Shown in pieces: positions 29,515 through 45,310 of a DNA stretch of 64,000 nt. This stretch comes from Halichondria panicea (lineage: Eukaryota > Porifera > Demospongiae > Suberitida > Halichondriidae). Positions within the stretch are counted from its first letter, which is position 1; each line of letters opens with the position of its first letter. Where the stretch lies: NCBI RefSeq assembly GCF_963675165.1, contig NC_087388.1, positions 6,481,651 to 6,545,650 of the forward strand. Direction: 5' to 3'. The notes below the pieces were generated by a model. That model did not search any database and had not been told where the DNA came from. It was given only the letters and a program-made list of their open reading frames with translations. The translations under genes and the position numbers were made by a program.

Positions 29515-29787
29515 GATCTGACTTGATACAAATAAATCTGATTGTCACTTCTGTGTACTAAACTTTGAACTTTCTTTCATCGTTTCCTACCCAAGCCACG
29601 TGGACTAAACTGAAGGCAACAAAAAAGAGGGAATCTAAATTTGGAGGCGGCGGCGTATTATGAAAGACTAACTAAAGGCAACAAACCAAAAGAAAATAAC
29701 AGATAGCTCTATTCAAGGGCGACTTAGAAGCAACACCTCGAATCTCCACGTGGAGTGCTAAAGGTGGGCGTTCCCATCCAAGGAGCA
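29515..29787. promoter_or_regulatory. Bidirectional promoter region, MTCH / ATXN10
   Basis: 273 bp between divergent start codons. It carries two palindromic CACGTG E-boxes (29597-29602 and 29747-29752), one near each start, and a GC-rich 'ggaggcggcggcg'. Shared control by an E-box bHLH factor is inference. Confidence 0.5.
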
Positions 29788-32700
29788 ATGGAAACTTGGA
29801 AGAAGTTATGGACTGCCTTTCACAAGCTGCAAGAAAAAGACAGACAAGATGGAGTAGAGGAGGTCATAAAACAGCTCGTGAGGGAGTCACTACAGGAGAA
29901 AAATAGGTTAGAAATAAACTTTAATATAAGAATTCTATATAAAATGCAAATTGGTCCATTTATTCAGGAGAGATGTGTCTGCTACTGATCTGAGCATGCT
30001 CAGTGGGTTTCTGTGTCCGGTCTTGTCTAGTCTGAGCTCAGGGGGCGTGACTACCACTCACCAACTCTGGGGGGCTGGCTTTGAAGGGGTTAAGTTGGCC
30101 CGGAATCTTGTGGCAGGAGTCAGTTACAACCAACTGCACATATTGTGCGTACACCGTAAAGAGAAATTCTAATATTTATTTTTTCTTCACAGAAATGATT
30201 CTGTACTAATAACTGCTGTCGTCAACCTTTGTAACCACCTCTCGACCTTTACTGCCTTTGATACAAGTACTGCCGACCTGTTAAAAGTGGCGTTGCAGTT
30301 GCTAGGCAACCTGTGCGTGTGCTCTAGCGAAGGTCAGGACATGATATGGAAATACTGCTACCCTAAATTGTTTGAGTGAGCAAAAATTAATTTTGTTGCA
30401 TTTATATATTTTTATTCTTTGCAGGGGGTTGCTGTCATGTGATTGCCCTCCTGCGGTGAACGTCACTTGTATGATCATACTCACGTGTGTCAGGGAGAGC
30501 TCCTCTAGAAGGTAAAGATCATCAATTATACTAGTCGATTATAACCCGGTAAAGTGCCATCAACATTGCCTGCATAGTGAAGGTATTCCCCCAGGTATAG
30601 TGTTGAGTGCATTCCCCATTAATTAGGCGAGCGGCTTCAATCTTCAGTCGTACACAGATCATTTTCAATCCTGAATCACTATAGCACGCAGAGCCGTAAT
30701 TATAGAAGCGCCACAAAATCATAATAATTATACATTGTTTTGTATATATAGAATATATATAGCAATGCGTGTCAACAAGTCGTGTGTTTACCTCTGACAT
30801 TTATTTGTGTTCTGTCAGGTTGGAATGTATGTGTTTATTACGGCAGTTGCTTCGTTGCCTAGGAGATGACGAGCGACTGGAATGGATGTACGTTATTATA
30901 TAGAAATGCGTTGATACTTATTAAGGCTGTTTCAATTGGTAGTCGGCACTGAGTCGTGTATGTTGTTAGTGCTTTAAGTGAAGCAATGTTTTCATTAATT
31001 ACCTTTTGTTGCTCTAATTGGATCTACTTATTTTGGATCAAATTGTTTCATACGTAGCAATGTTGGTATTGCAAACAGTGTCCATAGCACAAAAAATGGC
31101 TTTACTTATATAATAAATTTGTCCCCGTATCTACTATCTAGCAAAACCACAGCCAAGGGAACGGTCTTGCAAATCATTATTCTTGGGTACCTCCACGTAC
31201 ACTATAGCCTATAGTGGGCAAATCCCAGGACATTAATTGACTGCATTCTATAAATAACTTGTGCCTACGCTTGTTAGTTATTTCCATAGAGACCGACAAA
31301 TTAGATAAAAATGTCCAGACAGTTAAAGTATGATACGACTTCCAGTTTGTCCCCTCAAGCATTCAACTGAAAGCTGTCCATGCATATAATTAGAGTTGTT
31401 TTTGATAGTACTGTAGTGACGTAGGTACTGGGTTCAGTTGAAATGGTCTCTAGAGAACCCTTAGTGGTATGTCAGTGTCTCCACTCTCATCCTGTGGGAA
31501 GCTAGTGTTTCCACCCACTGTAGCTTTGATGTCTTAATTCAATTATAGCCTCAGGGGTATTATAGCCTCAGGGGTATTGAATGCAAAGATGCAAAGAATA
31601 CGTTTTTTTAAGTCCTGAATACGTATTAATATTGTAGTTTTGCCTCAGTTGCACATGTGTGTCCAGTGAGGTATATGGTATTGTACGTGTCTGTGTGTGC
31701 AGCGAGGTATATGGTATTGTACGTGTCTGTGTGTGCAGTGAGGTATATGGTATTGTACGTGTCTGTGTGTGCAGTGAGGTATATGGTATTGTACGTGTCT
31801 GTGTGTGCAGTGAGGTATATGGTATTGTACGTGTCTGTGTGTGCAGCGAGGTATATGGTATTGTACGTGTCTGTGTGTGCAGTGAGGTATATGGTATTGT
31901 ACGTGTCTGTGTGTGCAGTGAGGTATATGGTATTGTACGTGTCTGTGTGTGCAGCGAGGTATATGGTATTGTACGTGTCTGTGTGTGCAGCGAGGTATAT
32001 GGTATTGTACGTGTCTGTGTGTGCAGCGAGGTATATGGTATTGTACGTGTCTGTGTGTGCAGCGAGGTATATGGTATTGTACGTGTCTGTGTGTGCAGTG
32101 AGGTATATGGTATTGTACGTGTCTGTGTGTGTGTGTATCAACACTTCTATGGCTACTCGGTAGAGCTTATAGGCTTTTAGTAAGGTTTTAATTCGTGGAT
32201 TTGCAAAATAAAGCTATGTTGTCGAGTTACAGCCAGTTTTGCTTACCTAGATGGCCACTTCAAACTCATGCCTAGCAAAACCTGTTAGTTATCTATGTAT
32301 ACTATTAGCTCTGCACTAGAGTGCTAGCTATTGGTGGCTGCAAGAGAGTCAGGGAAGAGCTGCAAGGCTATAGAGCGATGTTAATAATTATTTTGAACTT
32401 TGAACTAAAGCATTTTACACATTTTTAATCGTTTCCCACTATGTTGAACTGTTCCTGCTCCCAGATTGCATGCAAATAGTAGTGTTCACAGTTATAGCTC
32501 AGTTCATTCCTCCGAGGCATCAGCACCCGCTGTATTTTCATTATCATAATTATGGCAGTCAGTTGATGTGTCCCCCTGAATTTTCAAACTGGTGGTTATC
32601 AATCTTAATTCAGCACCCTCTTTTATAGCATAAAATAATACGTAGCAGTAATTAATATTATACTGTAGCTGAGAGGTGGTTTCTAGAGGTGGTTAGTACC

Positions 32701-35700
32701 AACCACCACATCGCTGCTGTCTCTCTTCTGTAAATATATGCTAATCACTATAATTATAACTGTCACTATTGTCGTACCCCTATCACCATAGCGACCTACT
32801 CCTTCAGCTCCTACTCTCGCGGACACCTCTACAGTTGCTATGGAAACAATGCAGCGATTGGCCGAATGAAGTGCTCACACTATTAAATTATATACTGGAG
32901 CAATTATTGGAAGCCACTCACGACAACTACGAAGTACCCAATAAATCAACAGATAAATCAACGGGAGATATTAACACACAAACTGAAAATCTAACTATTT
33001 CTAAATGTTCGGCAACACCTACTGCTGAGTGTGAGGTGTACGTTGCTATGGCTACAAACGACAATCTCGACTGTCTACAGCGTATGTTTTGTGAGCATGC
33101 TCAGTACGTAATCTCCCGCGGCGATGAGCTGATCACCATGGCAACAGCAATAACGATGGCGAGTGATTGTCTGGAAGATTCTGAAGTACTGATACAGGTG
33201 CGTGATATAATACCCTAATAAAATTATTATAAATATGTAGTTGCCAAGATATCCAGTGGCCTCGGCAAACCATTAACTATAGAGACATTTTTCCTTCAAT
33301 TAATGTTTATTTGGTGACGTCTGTTGATACTTGGTTAGTGTATTTCCCACCCACTCAACATTCTTTGATCAATGACTTGTGTAATCAGGCAATTATTTTG
33401 CTTGTAGAATCAAAATATTGCCATTCTACTCATCAAATCAATCACAGGAATCAGATAATTAATTCGCTTACTGGTGTAACTTGACAGTTGTATATAATGT
33501 ACTGTACACATGATGGCTAGTCGTACCCACACCCCACACACTCCTCACACATCACACACCCTCACAGGTCCAGCTGGTGAGGTGTCTACTCTCTGTCCTC
33601 AACGCTCTGTGTGGGTGTGGTCATGTTCTGCAACAGCTGCAGAGCCTCCGTCCCCCAATCACCACCACACTAGGTCAATGAGTGAGGAGTGTAAGAATAC
33701 CGTATAGCGGGTTATTTTCGCATTATGAAAATGTTCGTATTTTTCGTATCAGTACAGCACCTACGTTTCTGGCACATTAGGTCTATCCTGAGCTATACGA
33801 ATATTTAAGTAGTACGTACACGAACATTTAGACCAACCAAAATGACCCGCTATACAGTAGCAGCTTTAGCATAATTTTATAAACACACCATGTAATATCC
33901 AACTCCCAAAGACTGTTTATTATAATATTTTTATGCTTGTAGCAAAAGTCGTGGACTGTCATAGTTGTCTAGTTGTCTAGAGTGAAGGGCCTCAATTTCT
34001 GTGTGGCTTTTAATATTTATTCATTAACCTGTGGTCCACCTTCGTAAGAGCTACAGCATTAACACCTCCTCCTCCCACTAATTTTATTCTTAATACTTAA
34101 TTATTTAACTGCTGCATGATCATTCGTACACACACAGATCTTCTGAAGACCCTTTCTACGATGGATGGAAGCGCTGACTCAGCACGTCATCGTAGCAGAC
34201 TGGCAGCAAAGACCACACCCACTTCTAGTGTGAGGCTCCACCTACTATTTGCGTTCAAGCGTGACCTGATTCGACTGATAGCTAATCTCTCTCATAAGAG
34301 TCCAATAGTTCAGGATATTGTTAACGAGGTGGGGGCTTTCCCCTTAATCCTCAATCAGTGCAGCATTGACCATCGGAATCCTTGTATCCTTTCAGAGTGC
34401 AGTATTGCGTATAATTATCATAACAAGTGGTCTTTGTGTACTCTATGTATGTATTCATAACAAAAACTTCTATAGGACATAGTTATGGCTATGCTGTGTA
34501 CAGTTCTGCTTCCCAATCTAATAGTCTCCTGTTATTCAAAGCTCGTTCCATTCCATTCATGGTGATGTCCTAGTGTACGTGACAGTTGTAGGTGGTTGTG
34601 GAATACCTTGAGGCCGTGTTACCACTGTTTCATCCTGGTTACCTGGTATTGATATCATGACTCACCCACAATAAAGAGCAGTTGTTTGCTTCCCCTATGT
34701 CGACTTACCTTACCCTGAATTCATGAGTATCTGAACTCTTACAAGTATAGTTCCGTGAGCCTGCTTGTGGTTAGTTCTACTGCTATAGGATTACACTGCA
34801 TGACGCATGCAGTACCAGCAGTACAATTATGGTACATCATGTGTACAGTTACGAGCCGCGTCTGTGCATGCCTGGATTTGAAGAGCTGTAACTTTTGTTT
34901 GGATTGTCCAATTTCGATTATCTTGTGATTTTCTGGTACCTTAAAGTGAGCTCTTTCATTTGGTATATTAAAGCGTGGGGGGGGAAAAATGCAAAATTGG
35001 GTAAGATCGAAATGTTTGAGCTGAACATAATCATCTGATCGTAATGCCAATGAAACCAACAGAACAAAAGTTTTGGCCACCACGTATATTTTAATATCTG
35101 TGTGTTTGTGTACAGTGTAGAATGTGTTTATTTGAGTGATGCTTTCTCTGTGTACACTGTGGCTTAATTGGTGACCCACAATATCAGATCTTTGTTTTTG
35201 ATTGGTTAGCTTAGGTCTTGTTAATAGTATGTCTGGATAATGGGATGGAACTGAGAGGCTTATTGTGCGAAAGTCACTAGTGTGAACATTATCCATAACA
35301 TGTTGTGGTGCTGTTGCCCAACTCAATCGGTTAGTGTTTCTGATTTAATGTGTCATTGTGTATTTCTGATTAATCAGTGAAATCAATCCAACTTTCATGC
35401 TAGCTTTGATATGTCATCCCCCCCATCCCATCCTTGGGCATTGCAATGCTTTGATGATTCTGGTTAAGTTGAATTAATTAGTTGGACACAAAACAAGGCT
35501 GAAATATTTCCAATCGTTGCTTTCATTTGTCTTCCCCTGAGTAGCCAGTTGGTTAATCATCTTGATAGGTTAAGAGTATAGCCTTACCAAGTCCTACAGC
35601 ACCTGGTGGCCCGAGGGGCTTTGATGTCAAATATGTAGCAACTGTTTTGGCAAAGCAATCTACGTCACCTTCAGCACACACCCAATTATCATCATGCCCT

Positions 35701-38158
35701 GAGGCAAACTTTGTGTAAAATGGCGTGAACTATAGCGTGAATTATACGTTTGTATTTAATTATGCTTGCATTCCTTCTGCCGTTTTTCTGGTATACTGTA
35801 AAAAAAATTTCCTTTCTATATGCTTCTGTATAATAGATAGAGTGCAACCTAATACAGTGTTTATTCTGTCATCACCTCCACACCTGTCTAAGCAGCCCAC
35901 CCACACCTTTAATAAGATAGCCTATAAATGTAGCAGTCTAATCAACTTCTTGGTTTCTATGCACATGATAATTTTCCCATGCTTTGTTTGCCACTTTTTA
36001 TGGGATGCATTTCTGCCCAGAAATTGTCTACTAGTTGTCTGTGTGCTCAGACTCAAAGCTTGTCCTGTGAGAGTGTGTGTGCATTGGTCACATTATTTAC
36101 TACATGGTGGCTGCTTGGTTACTAATAGTAACTTGTGGCCCCTGTGGTGACCATTGCTACAGCAGGGAATAATCTTAATTATGTATTGCATCAGGAGCAC
36201 CTGATTGCATCCATCCAACAAGCAGTGTCCAGCACAGCAACCTTGATGTGGTACATATGGCTTGCTATTTCTCTAATAGTATAATTGTAGCCCATCAGAT
36301 CATATAATTTTCCATTTGTCCAACCTTTTAATCTCCTAGGATACATAGCCTCTAGGCGGTGAATGTTTTCTTACACGGGTGATTCCAATCTCACGCTAAA
36401 TTTATATAACAACTTACTATACATGCACGTGTGTGTGTACGTTACCACATATCTCTCTATATAACTATGACTACAAAGTAACTTGTGTCGGGAGCTCATA
36501 AACCATTTAACCACAAAGCCATGTTGTTAAGTAGTTTGGCCCCAAAGATAATAGCGCTACAAACTTTTGTTTCGTCTTTAGACTCACTCAATTAGCTTTT
36601 GTTTTGTGTCACTAAGTAATAATTTCATCGCAAGCATCATATCGCTAAGTATTTGTAATCCTATTGTTTTGTCTCCCCGACACACTGACGTACAAGTGTG
36701 GTAATGGCATTGTGCGACTGGTATTTTGGTTGTTATGGTTTTGTTTCGCCCAATTAAAGTTCTCCAAGACCACTTTGCAAAGAGCACAGATATTCAGTGG
36801 TCTCACTCTCTGTGGTATCAACACTGGAGGCGTACTAATTAGTGTTACCACACCACCGTGACTTCACAACTGTTTATTGTATAACACACGTTTCAACAAT
36901 TCCACCCACTAAATGGTAGCCTCACAGTATATACAACAGCACATCCTGTCCTCAGCTCTCGACAGCACTAGTGTTATAAGCCCATACAGAGTGTTGAACA
37001 GCACAGCCTCAGCGCTCGACAGCACTAGTGTTATAAGCCCATACAGAGTGTTGAACAGCACAGCCTCAGCGCTCGACAGCACTAGTGTTATAAGCCCATA
37101 CAGAGTGTTGAACAGCACAGCCTCAGCTCTCGACAGCACTAGTGTTATAAGCCCATACAGAGTGTTGAACAGCACAGCCTGTAACACACGTTTCAACAGT
37201 TCCATCCACTATTTTGTAGCCTCACTATAATTATACAGAAGGTCGAACAGCACAGCCTCTAGTGTTATAAGCTCCTGTTGAGGTACGATATAGAGTTTGA
37301 ATAATTATCGGTCCACCATTCTCAACAGCTCCAATGGAGTGTGCACGGCATGTGTATTGACACACTAACCTTCCTGTGTAACTGTTTGCATAGCCCAGCT
37401 AGCTTGCACACATGTATTCCAGCAATGTCTGCCTGTATATGATATATTATTCCATGTGATTAATCACTGCTGCACTATTACACCATGTTAGTGTGGGAGA
37501 CAGGCACTTCAAAGAACTGGTTTGGTTTCCCACACTCACAGTGTCCATTAACTGGATATTCTGCACGTGTGTGTGTGTGCAACAATACTTGTCGTGCCTA
37601 TTTGCTTCCACTGTAACTGGGGTAATTTGATTAACGCTCATACAATACATACTTTACAGTGTAATTAGTGTAGACTTAGTACTTAAAGTTTAGATGGGCA
37701 GATTAAAACATTGCTTGCTAGTTTTGACAGTGCATAAGGTTGCAGCAATTCACTGACAGCTAGATGATCACTTCTCTTCCTGTCCTAATCGTATCCCATA
37801 ATGTTATTCCAAAGGCCTGGGAACGCTATGTACATTGATATTTAATGCCCTTAAGAGTGTATGTATTCCATGAAACTATTACTCAATGTTACGTAATAAA
37901 CTGGTGCTTGTCCAACCTCTGACCTCTGTGCTCGTGTAATAGTTTTCCCTTAACAATTTCTGTTATACAGATATCACACAATGGTCTGTACTTGCCATAC
38001 GTAATCTCTGCGAGAACAATCCGACCAATCAGATGCTAGTCGCTGGTCTCGAGTCACGAGGTTCCCCCAACACTGCCGGGCTACTACAAGAGATGGGCTG
38101 TGAAGTGGAGATCGGAATAGACGGGAAGATGAAGGTTAAAGGTCAAGCGAAAAAGTAA
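29788..38158 (+). CDS. ATXN10: Ataxin-10
   Basis: Eight exons: 29788-29906, 30193-30375, 30425-30511, 30819-30887, 32792-33197, 33568-33673, 34138-34383, 37971-38158; 1,404 nt, 467 aa (human 475). All phases agree. An armadillo-like helical protein: N-terminal LKVALQLLGNLCVCSSEGQ and C-terminal ataxin-10 domain FKRDLIRLIANLSHKSP, SVLAIRNLCENNPTNQ. Family role: survival factor and cytokinesis/cilium-associated scaffold. The ATG at 29788 is used because it gives METWKKLWTAF in phase with exon 2; an earlier ATG at 29755 is possible. Introns 4, 6 and 7 are repeat-rich (36-bp and 57-bp minisatellites, a MITE). Tail-to-tail with Wnt. Confidence 0.93.
31665..32133. repeat. 36-bp minisatellite in ATXN10 intron 4, about 13 copies
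   Basis: Unit built on 'gaggtatatggtattgtacg' plus 'tgtctgtgtgtgcag'. Copies differ mainly at one C/T position (agC/Tgag), so the array was homogenised recently. Because 36 is divisible by three, several frames stay open on both strands; these are not genes. Confidence 0.96.
33698..33859. mobile_element. MITE with TACCGTATAGCGGGT ends
   Basis: 162 bp with terminal inverted repeats: left 'taccgtatagcgggttattt', right reverse complement 'tactgtatagcgggtcattt'. TA at the borders suggests TA target sites. In ATXN10 intron 6. Related ends occur at 44810 and 62612. Confidence 0.75.
34868..35085. repeat. Dispersed palindromic repeat, copy in ATXN10 intron 7
   Basis: Contains 'gagctgtaacttttgttt', 'ttaaagtgagctctttca' and 'aaagcgtgggg', as in the copies at 45784 and 48793. 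Confidence 0.65.
35086..36944. other. ATXN10 intron 7 interior; nothing recognised
   Basis: About 1.9 kb of AT-rich intron with no exon that I could support on either strand. Confidence 0.5.
36945..37190. repeat. 57-bp minisatellite in ATXN10 intron 7, four copies
   Basis: Unit containing 'cagcactagtgttataagcc' and 'gagtgttgaacagcacagcc'. Flanked by a further direct pair, 'acacacgtttcaacaattcc' at about 36883 and 'acacacgtttcaacagttcc' at about 37183. Open frames across it are by-products of the 57-bp period. Confidence 0.92.
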
Positions 38159-38657
38159 AGACAACTGAGAGAGACTAATTGTGACATTTGCTTGCTTGTT
38201 TACTAGCTAAACCATTGTGTACATTGCTTGTGGTTTTGTGGCAAAACACTTGTGACTTTCTTGGTACTCAAGAATTGTTTATGTTACTTGTTGTATATCA
38301 TGCGATTTGCTACGTTATCGAGAATGTACAAACTTGATACTGTACAACTTAAACTGGTAGAATGGAAAATGTTTTCATAGAAAGATATATACAAAAATCA
38401 CTGTAAATGCTACTGCCAAATGATTGGATAAATAACTGATCGCATGACATGAGAATAATGTTTATTATTGTGGGCTTTGAGAACACAACCGTCGAAGTAA
38501 TTATAGTGATTGTCAAAAGTCTAATTATACTCGAATAGAGTTCGTAAATCAAATAGAAATGGGGGGCGTGATCGTGTGTACGTAGCTAGCTAGTAAAGTA
38601 AGTTCAGTTGTTGAAAGTGTGTCATTTTTACCAAAGTCGTCAGAATAATGGAGTCGG
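38159..38657. other. ATXN10-Wnt tail-to-tail spacer
   Basis: Holds both 3' UTRs; no coding exon is seen. Confidence 0.6.
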
Positions 38658-41600
38658 TTATCCTGTACATCTGAACTCCGTGACGTTGGTAGTGCAAGTC
38701 TGACACACCACTTCACAGCACCATACGAATGTGCAGTCACATGATTTCACTTCTTGTTTATGATAAGCCTCGTAACCTCCATTGCAGCAAAACGTTTCAC
38801 AGGGTGGATAGTGCTCTTTCATATCTGTATCGTGGAATTCGCTGCCATTGAGGGCTGCCTGGGGCATGCATTGACGCTGACTCGTAAAGTTAGAACTGGC
38901 CGCACAGTATCTTGGAGATTCGTCGAGATAAACCATATCAGCTGTTGATGGGATTATATATTCATCGTCCTTCATGTAGCGAAGGAAGGATGGCCCAGAA
39001 GTAGGCTGGTACAATTCAACCTTTATCGCTTCGTCGTAAAGTTCCTTCACTTTGTCACCAATTTCGTAGATTGTGGGAAGCTCATTCCAGCAAGTTTCAA
39101 CAGAGCAAGAACCAGAGAACCCATGGCATCTGCATGCACGGCCCATACCGTCAGCAACCACCTGCGAGGAGAAGCAAGTATTTAATTACAATGCTCAATT
39201 ATGTGATGTATTTCTATAGCAACAAAATTGTTCACACGACCTTAATAATTGAGGTAGCTATTCGCATGCATACCGATGTATTTATGGGGGTAATTGGTTC
39301 ATGCCAATGTATTTATGGGTAATTGCTTTTATTTGCTAGACAAAGTGCATTAATTTCTGTTTGTTGTTAGTTGGAATGTGAGTATGAATGCTAAGTGCAA
39401 TACAATCCCCCCAGGCTAGAATGAACTCTGTGGGATGGAATTTTACTGCCTAGGAAACCATTAAGATTGGTATTTGCACTATAATGTATGCTATTGTGAT
39501 GGCCCAAAGCAAACAAACAGTCTTCCTGTAGTTCACTTTAAAGTTCCTATTATGTAATTGCAAAATGAAATCATTACTTGAATGACACTTCATTTACTAT
39601 GGCAACATTTTGGTGAGCTCGTGGGAAATTGACTTTACATTGGTCAGTACATTTTATTGTGCTCACCCTTCTTCCTGCGCCGTTGTTATGGAGATGAACT
39701 TGATTCATTGCGTTCTGGTGCTCCACATTAGTGCTTTGATTTATTAGTTCTCTAGAGTCGAGGAAATTCTGAGCGAAGAATAAACCATACGAGATGTTAT
39801 CACTGCAAGAGCCCCATGTCCAGCCCTGAGGCGTTTTTTGGCCGTTTCTAGATGCGTCACATCCACAGGCTGTACCGAGGTCCTCGTTGGAACAAGCGGT
39901 TGTGATTTGGTGGACTGCCAGGGCTGAAGTGAGGGCGTACACGAAAGCCGATTCCTTAGTTTCTGTGTGTGTGGGGGGTGGGTGGAGTGGGGTAAATAAG
40001 GGACAGAGACTGTGTGGGAGTGTGTGGGAGGGGGTGGTAAGAGAGTGTGTGGGGGTGTAGTGGGAACATGCAGACTCTTTAATTGTGGAATTTTACTCAA
40101 AAGGTATTTTCTTTAATCGCATTAATATAGAAATACAAACTCGATGTGTTGACGCAAATGCATGCTCAGGTAATTGGTCTGCTGCATGAGGAGTGAAGTC
40201 TGATATATTACACTTCATAGTGTGTCTTTGATTCTTTGGATTACGCTTATCTTTTCATCTCCTCATACCTTCGATAGATAAGAAATTGACCTTCTCTTTG
40301 AGAAGAAGAAAAAAGGCATTTCAAACATTCCTAGCCCACCTTCTGCTAATACTTAAAAGGTGATGAGAAATAGACAACAAATGCCAATACCTTGTTACAC
40401 CTGCAGAGTGTATAGCTCCGATTACGTCATTTTGCATGCCTGAGGCTATGTTGTTTTGCTATGCATGCATTTTCAACTGATAATCTGATTCGACTAACGA
40501 AGTTATAATCGACACAATTCTACAGCTATTGTTGTTTGCAGCAGTTATAATTTTCTAAATTGTTAAAATCAGATCAAGTTTCTTCAGAATCACACGTGCA
40601 TGTAGCTAGGGCCTAGCTGTTGCTTGTTTTAGCTGGAGGTATTAACTGATTTGTACCAGTGACAACAGTCATTACGTTGGTCAAGGAGGGAGGCTCGAGT
40701 ATATGCATGATCTCTGCATGGGCACTGTACAAAGGGACTTTTATTGCAAAAAATATCCACAAGAGCTTGTTAAAAAGTTGTAAGTGAAACGAACGTATGC
40801 TCAGGAAAAACTTGCACATGGTACAGTTACACAAGTACATGCATGCATGCATGTCATGTAATAGTATATTAAATTACATATACAATTGCATGCCATGCAT
40901 GCATGTATGCTTACCTGCTAATGTTGGAGCTGAGAAAATTGACATGTTGACTCCTGTGCAGCTCCACTTCTCTTTGCGAAACTGCCATACACATTCTGAT
41001 TCGAATACCCTCTGTGCATCCTTCAGAACATTTATTGCCTGGGGCACTTCCGTGCAGATTTCGATCTGTCGCTCATTGAGACCCGGTATCCCATTGCAGA
41101 TCAACCTTCTGATATTGTCCAGAGCGGAGGATTGGGGAGACACCATTTGCATAGTCCAGGCACAGAGCAAGCTGTAATGAACAAATAGGTAGTTCAACTT
41201 CATTTGAAACATCAAGCTTTTTGCACAACTGAAGGGTAAATGTTTTCTTCTGGTTTAAGTGCTATATCCCGTAGTGCCTTTAGTAGTCTTTTTGGCAGAC
41301 ACGTTTAGAATCAACTTAAGTCGAGATGAAAGCTAATCTATTTTGGCTATCACTTTTAAGCCTTAGCTTCAGTTAATTAACTTCGCAGTATAGTATAAAG
41401 TGACAAATGTCATGTTACAAATGATTTTTATGTTAACACCATTTCCATGGCCCCTAAATTAATTAAGGGTATCCTGTAATTTAACACTATACAGTCAGTT
41501 CGCAACATGTGCAAGGAATTTTAATTCTCTTCCTTGAAACAACATTATGAAATACTGCTGCTATAGCATTCATGCATGCATCAGTGCACTGAGATTTGGC

Positions 41601-41786
41601 ATGCAGTTTCAAAACAGAAACATTGTAAGGCTATACTTTGTGACACTCAAATGTTATGACTAGCTGCAAAGCAGATCAAAATATATTTCGTTACAAATAT
41701 ATAATAATAAATGTATCCACTCACCAAAATACTAAGAATTCTTTTCGCAGAGATTGGATCTTGTAATCGGTTCTTGGAATTTTCAT
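38658..41786 (-). CDS. WNT: Wnt ligand
   Basis: Secreted lipid-modified glycoprotein that signals through Frizzled/LRP. Exons 41725-41786, 40915-41171, 39667-39962, 38658-39161; 1,119 nt, 372 aa, phases consistent. Residues about 17-30 form the hydrophobic signal core (FLVFCLLCAWTM). The Wnt core is clear: PGLNERQIEIC, ECVWQFRKEKWSC, ESAFVYALTSA, ACGCDASRNG, and CRCHGFSGSCSVETCW, where Ser221 is the site that Porcupine acylates in other Wnts. The last exon has the cysteine-rich C-terminal knot (CETFCCNGG, SCDCTFVWCCEVVCQTC). I count 24 cysteines after the signal region, the family norm. Subfamily not assigned; sponge Wnts are generally hard to place. Head-to-head with HSD17B10 over 409 bp. 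Confidence 0.94.
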
Positions 41787-42195
41787 ATTGTTGCTGACTT
41801 GAAGACTTTGTTTGATGAATGTTGCAATGTAGTTCTCTAGCTTTTGGAATAGTTAAATCTTCTTCTCCTCCACTTCAAGATTGCAGCTTTTAAATACTTG
41901 ATGCTCTGCTTGGAATGCAACTAGTGGTCAACTTCACTGGCTGTATGGTTTCAGCTGCACACTCTTTGGTGTGTGTTTCTCCAAGGGATACAATAATTAA
42001 CATCACCACAATTTACTACTATTTTATTGCTGGATGCTTTTAATTAACAGTAGAACAATCATTAGAATAACTACGATATTTACATTCTTACTCACCCGCG
42101 GCTTCTTTCAAAGTCAACTACTTCTGATAATGTGATTGCTTAGTTAACGATCTTTACCGGTTTACAAGAAAAGAAAATACACTGACAGCAGCATC
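41787..42195. promoter_or_regulatory. Wnt / HSD17B10 divergent intergenic region
   Basis: 409 bp between divergent start codons, so it must contain both promoters or 5' UTRs. I see no clear TATA box or named motif. Confidence 0.4.
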
Positions 42196-45031
<2,836 letters not shown>

Positions 45032-45310
45032 CAACACTGCAACTATAACAACACTGAACTATTAGTAGACTGTTAGTTGTTACTATAATTATAATTATAT
45101 TTGGAGGATTGTCTACCCGCGGCCACATTTGGAAATAACAAACTTTATCCTATAGCCCGTTTATTATCTATTTCAACTCGTGTACTATTAGAAAAAAATC
45201 GGTCTGGACAGCTGCTAGAGTGCGAAAGGTTCACAAAACAAGACTCCAACACATGCACACTTGATCTCCAGGACTTGCTACACTGCTCGAGCTCCCTAAG
45301 GTTGCTCGAG

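Noticed and set aside
31665-32133. Possible CRISPR array (36-bp regular repeats)
   Set aside because: Units are contiguous with no unique spacers, the genome is animal, and no cas genes are present.
31626-32180. Three overlapping open frames of about 170 codons, possible repetitive protein
   Set aside because: The 36-bp period is a multiple of three, which keeps frames open on both strands. The array lies inside ATXN10 intron 4.
35725-36150. 141-codon open frame in ATXN10 intron 7
   Set aside because: Low-complexity AT-rich translation with no domain, no splice partners and no similarity that I recognise.
36909-37230. Open frames with a 19-residue repeated peptide
   Set aside because: The 57-bp tandem repeat in ATXN10 intron 7 gives open frames on both strands; no start context or domain.
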